Part shown: one piece after another, positions 39,664 through 41,786 of the stretch
How positions within the stretch are numbered: position 1 is the stretch's first letter
Layout: the number at the start of each line of letters is the position of its first letter
DNA from: a virus
Virus record (IMG/VR): IMGVR_UViG_3300044675_004297
Span: 1 to 41,786 of that record
Reading direction: 5' to 3' (one strand)
Length of the DNA: 41,786 nt
Notes under the pieces: generated by a model
What the model was told of the DNA's origin: nothing
The model's input: only the letters and a program-made list of their open reading frames with translations
The model's database searches: none
Translations under genes and position numbers: made by a program

Positions 39664-40365
39664 CTACGTTTCCGGGGCATTTAGCTTTACTGGCCCAGTA
39701 TGTTGAGGGCCAATTCGTACGCCATCTGCATCTAAGCCAGTTTTAATTCCTTTAGTCCATGTCCACGGATTTTCAATATTATTCTTCATTTTGATGTCGT
39801 TGTACTTCACGCGCGACTCGATCAGTTCAGGATTGTCCCATAAATTTGATACTTCAAATTCAACAGACGGCATAGTGTCTTCTTTGTAAATAGAAAAAAA
39901 GCAAAATGGCGACCCTGCTGGGAAAGTAACTGGTTCACCTACTTTAGTGATCTTCCAGTTCATTTGTACTTCATCAGGCCACCAAGAACTGGGAATAGCC
40001 GCGGCAAGTGGAACAGCGCCATCGATGAAATAGTTAGGTGACCCGGTGAGCCACGTCGCGTATCCTTCTTCGGTATTGACTGTCCAGCCCATCCCAATCG
40101 AAATAATTCCAATAATAGATGGAAACGCTACTTGACGTCCGTTTTGCTCACCGCCGCTAATGACAGTGACGGGGTTATTTCCACCGTTCCACTGGACTAC
40201 TAGGTCCTCTTCAAGTACTAGCTCCCAGCCCATAACGTTAGCAACAGTCATCGGTAGGCACTGGTACGCATGCTTATTGTGAGTGTTGTCCATCCATTCA
40301 CGCTTCATACGAGACTGCTCGACACGCGGAGATGCTTGATGGTTTCTCGTAAGGCGCACTTTCAT
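39664..40365 (-). CDS. DUF6065-like protein
   Basis: A 233-residue protein. The segment AYQCLPMTVANVMGWELVL, with later DLVVQWNGG and GWTVNTEEGYATWLTGSPNY, resembles the DUF6065 family, which I recall as unknown-function proteins often near 2-oxoglutarate dioxygenase genes in cyanobacteria and phages. Many Trp and Pro residues suggest a beta-rich fold. ATG overlaps the dioxygenase stop (ATGA), so the two are coupled. Confidence 0.55.
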   Translation of the reverse strand: MKVRLTRNHQASPRVEQSRMKREWMDNTHNKHAYQCLPMTVANVMGWELVLEEDLVVQWNGGNNPVTVISGGEQNGRQVAFPSIIGIISIGMGWTVNTEEGYATWLTGSPNYFIDGAVPLAAAIPSSWWPDEVQMNWKITKVGEPVTFPAGSPFCFFSIYKEDTMPSVEFEVSNLWDNPELIESRVKYNDIKMKNNIENPWTWTKGIKTGLDADGVRIGPQHTGPVKLNAPET

Positions 40366-41081
40366 TGTGCTAAAAACCTGCCGTCAGCACTTCGCTGACT
40401 ACCGTGTACTGGCAGTCCGGCGCCTTCTGTTGCTTTAGTGCCGTCAATGTTTTCTCCATAGCCTTGTTTGTGGGTCCTATCATTGTAGTCAAACATAGTT
40501 ACAGCGGCGTACTTTATTCCGCTCGTGACTGGTTTTGACGCGTGGGCATAGATATACGTAGAAGGGAAAAATATTATGTCTCCATATGACGGCTTAAATG
40601 TCACATCAATAAACGGAAACCACAATTCACCACCTTCATAGTCGTCATTCAGGTACATTACAGACGAAACAGTGCAGTTGTATGAAAACCCGTGGTCAGT
40701 GTGCAAACCAAAATGTTGCCCAGTGCCGTAACGTACATAGTTTATAGCTTCCATAAAATCCATACGGATGTTATAGCGAGACTCATAGTCACGCAGGCAC
40801 TCTGTCAGGCGAATCACCGTGTCATTGTAAACATTTTTCATTTCAGAAAACTGCGGAGGAAGGTGCTGAATATGGGTAGGACCCATCTTGCAATCTACGC
40901 AGTCGCGGTATTCTGGCATTTTTTGTGCATCACCGACAAGAGCGTCCATCCACATGAACGGCGCCATTGTGCTAGTCCCGATGGTGTCTTCAAGACGCTC
41001 GATTAGGCGTAATTCTTTTGGTAGTGCATTTCTATAGACAATAAGACCAAATTTAGGATCACCAATGTATTCGTGTTGCAT
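40362..41081 (-). CDS. 2-oxoglutarate/Fe(II) dioxygenase, prolyl-4-hydroxylase-like (K type)
   Basis: A 239-residue dioxygenase. GLHTD gives His127 and Asp129, YAHAS His180, SGIKYAAV Lys190; VMYLNDDYEGGELWFP and SYGDIIFFPSTY complete the beta-helix. Unlike three cassette members it has Lys, not Arg, at the 2-oxoglutarate carboxylate position, as in collagen prolyl-4-hydroxylases. ATG overlaps the upstream stop (TAATG), with GGAG upstream. The CVDCKMGPTHIQH segment near residue 62 is unique to this copy. Confidence 0.88.
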   Translation of the reverse strand: MQHEYIGDPKFGLIVYRNALPKELRLIERLEDTIGTSTMAPFMWMDALVGDAQKMPEYRDCVDCKMGPTHIQHLPPQFSEMKNVYNDTVIRLTECLRDYESRYNIRMDFMEAINYVRYGTGQHFGLHTDHGFSYNCTVSSVMYLNDDYEGGELWFPFIDVTFKPSYGDIIFFPSTYIYAHASKPVTSGIKYAAVTMFDYNDRTHKQGYGENIDGTKATEGAGLPVHGSQRSADGRFLAQ

Positions 41082-41743
41082 TATTTATTTTCTCCGTTTA
41101 CAGATTCTGCAAGCTTAAATACTTGCAAAAATACTTCAATTATCGTCGCGTCCGACAAGAATAAAGAATACGTATACTTGTTACCACTAGTAATTTCTGC
41201 GACTTCGTGCGGATACATAATTGTCGCTGGAAAAAGTATAAGCGTGCCGGGCGCAGGTTTTGTTTTGTAGTCTTGCTTTGGAAACCACAGTTCACCGCCC
41301 TCATAGTCATCATTAAGATATACAACTGAAGAGTACATGATCACTGGCGGCGGAGCTGCTATCCCACTGCCGAGAAACTGACTAACGTCTATAGAACCAT
41401 CTCGTGGCGACGCCGCGGAGTCAGAGTGTCTTTCAAGTAAATCACCGATTTCCCAGCGGTTAAATCTGCCAGTGTCATCGTAGCGTTGAATGTTTGCGCC
41501 AAACTGGTAACTAGCTATGTTTTCTATCGCGGTAATCACGCTTTCTAGCTCGATGAAGTCAGCGATGGGGTCGGGATTAGCGTACGAAGTTGGTGTGCCA
41601 GGTTGCCAGTCATCCTCTGTGAGTACTGTACGAATCCTGTCTACTTCACTAGGTGTAAGAAAATCTTTTACAACAATGATGTTTCTATCAGAACCACCAC
41701 GCTTCATATTTTCAATAGTAGTTAGTTGCTTTTGTTTGTCCAT
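41081..41743 (-). CDS. 2-oxoglutarate/Fe(II) dioxygenase, prolyl-4-hydroxylase-like (K type)
   Basis: A 220-residue dioxygenase. ERHSD gives His106 and Asp108, YPHEV His179, SGNKYTYSLF Lys189; VVYLNDDYEGGELWFPKQDY is nearly shared with the neighbour at 40362-41081, so these two are paralogues. First gene of an operon running to 37765. The ribosome site is weak (AAAGACAG or a distant AGGA). An alternative internal start is not needed because the N-terminus (IIVVKDFLTPSEVDRI) is family-like. Confidence 0.87.
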   Translation of the reverse strand: MDKQKQLTTIENMKRGGSDRNIIVVKDFLTPSEVDRIRTVLTEDDWQPGTPTSYANPDPIADFIELESVITAIENIASYQFGANIQRYDDTGRFNRWEIGDLLERHSDSAASPRDGSIDVSQFLGSGIAAPPPVIMYSSVVYLNDDYEGGELWFPKQDYKTKPAPGTLILFPATIMYPHEVAEITSGNKYTYSLFLSDATIIEVFLQVFKLAESVNGENK

Positions 41744-41772
41744 TACTGTCTTTCGTATCCTGGTTCTTTATC

Positions 41773-41778
41773 ATTCTA
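41773..41778 (-). promoter_or_regulatory. -10-like TAGAAT before the last dioxygenase gene
   Basis: TAGAAT on the minus strand, about 29 nt upstream of the ATG at 41743 and close to the window edge; the -35 region is partly outside the window. Confidence 0.3.
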
Positions 41779-41786
41779 AACATATC

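Noticed and set aside
1-41786. tRNA genes, integrase, attachment sites or insertion sequences
   Set aside because: I looked for cloverleaf-like sequences, recombinase motifs and terminal inverted repeats and saw none that I could support.

Overview
This window is a piece of a tailed double-stranded DNA phage genome with siphovirus-type tail genes, and its host is very probably an actinobacterium. The best host evidence is a WhiB-family iron-sulfur regulator (33270-33794), a family confined to Actinobacteria and their phages. Several proteins also look like small actinophage proteins: a DUF6378-like protein, a KOW-like protein and short coiled-coil proteins. Base composition looks like the mid-40s percent GC by eye, and the fibre and dioxygenase genes resemble those of aquatic phages, so an uncultured freshwater or marine actinobacteriophage is my best guess. 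No terminase, portal, capsid, integrase, lysin, holin or tRNA gene is visible; these either lie outside the window or were not recognised.

Layout. (1) 1-3391, plus strand: end of an upstream structural gene, head-tail adaptor, tail terminator-like protein, HK97 gp10-like protein and a tail assembly chaperone pair joined by a -1 frameshift. (2) 3443-17772: tape measure protein, then an accessory block (fibre, giant FN3/beta-propeller/Cys-rich adhesin, two minus-strand genes, a small zinc protein), then distal tail protein, tail-associated protein and an S74 self-cleaving fibre. (3) 17833-33794, plus strand: nucleotide metabolism and replication (dNMP kinase with an extra domain, thymidylate synthase-family enzyme with dCMP-type specificity, dCMP deaminase, Pol A, RuvC-like nuclease, SNF2 helicase, Cas4/RecB-like nuclease, Sak4-like ATPase, SSB-like protein), then two glycosyltransferase-like proteins, an all-alpha dNTP pyrophosphatase, a C5 cytosine methyltransferase, an endonuclease V-like glycosylase and WhiB. 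(4) 33748-41743, almost all minus strand: a cassette with five prolyl-4-hydroxylase-like 2-oxoglutarate/Fe(II) dioxygenases, one aspartyl/asparaginyl hydroxylase-like enzyme on the opposite strand, a glutathione-peroxidase-like protein, a degenerate SAM methyltransferase-like protein, a DUF6065-like protein and several small unknown proteins.

Two possible systems stand out. The first is a dispersed T4-like set that could build a modified cytosine: dCTP/dUTP pyrophosphatase, dCMP (hydroxy)methylase with Asp in place of the dUMP-selecting Asn, dNMP kinase, and two glycosyltransferase-like proteins. The second is the oxygenase cassette: six non-heme iron dioxygenases of two families in about 7.2 kb, together with a peroxidase, arranged as translationally coupled operons around a divergent, apparently leaderless promoter pair. 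Its substrate is unknown; virion or host proteins, or DNA bases, are all possible. Regulatory sequences are mostly extended -10 boxes (TGn followed by a TATAAT-like hexamer), some so close to the start codon that the transcripts should be leaderless or nearly so.
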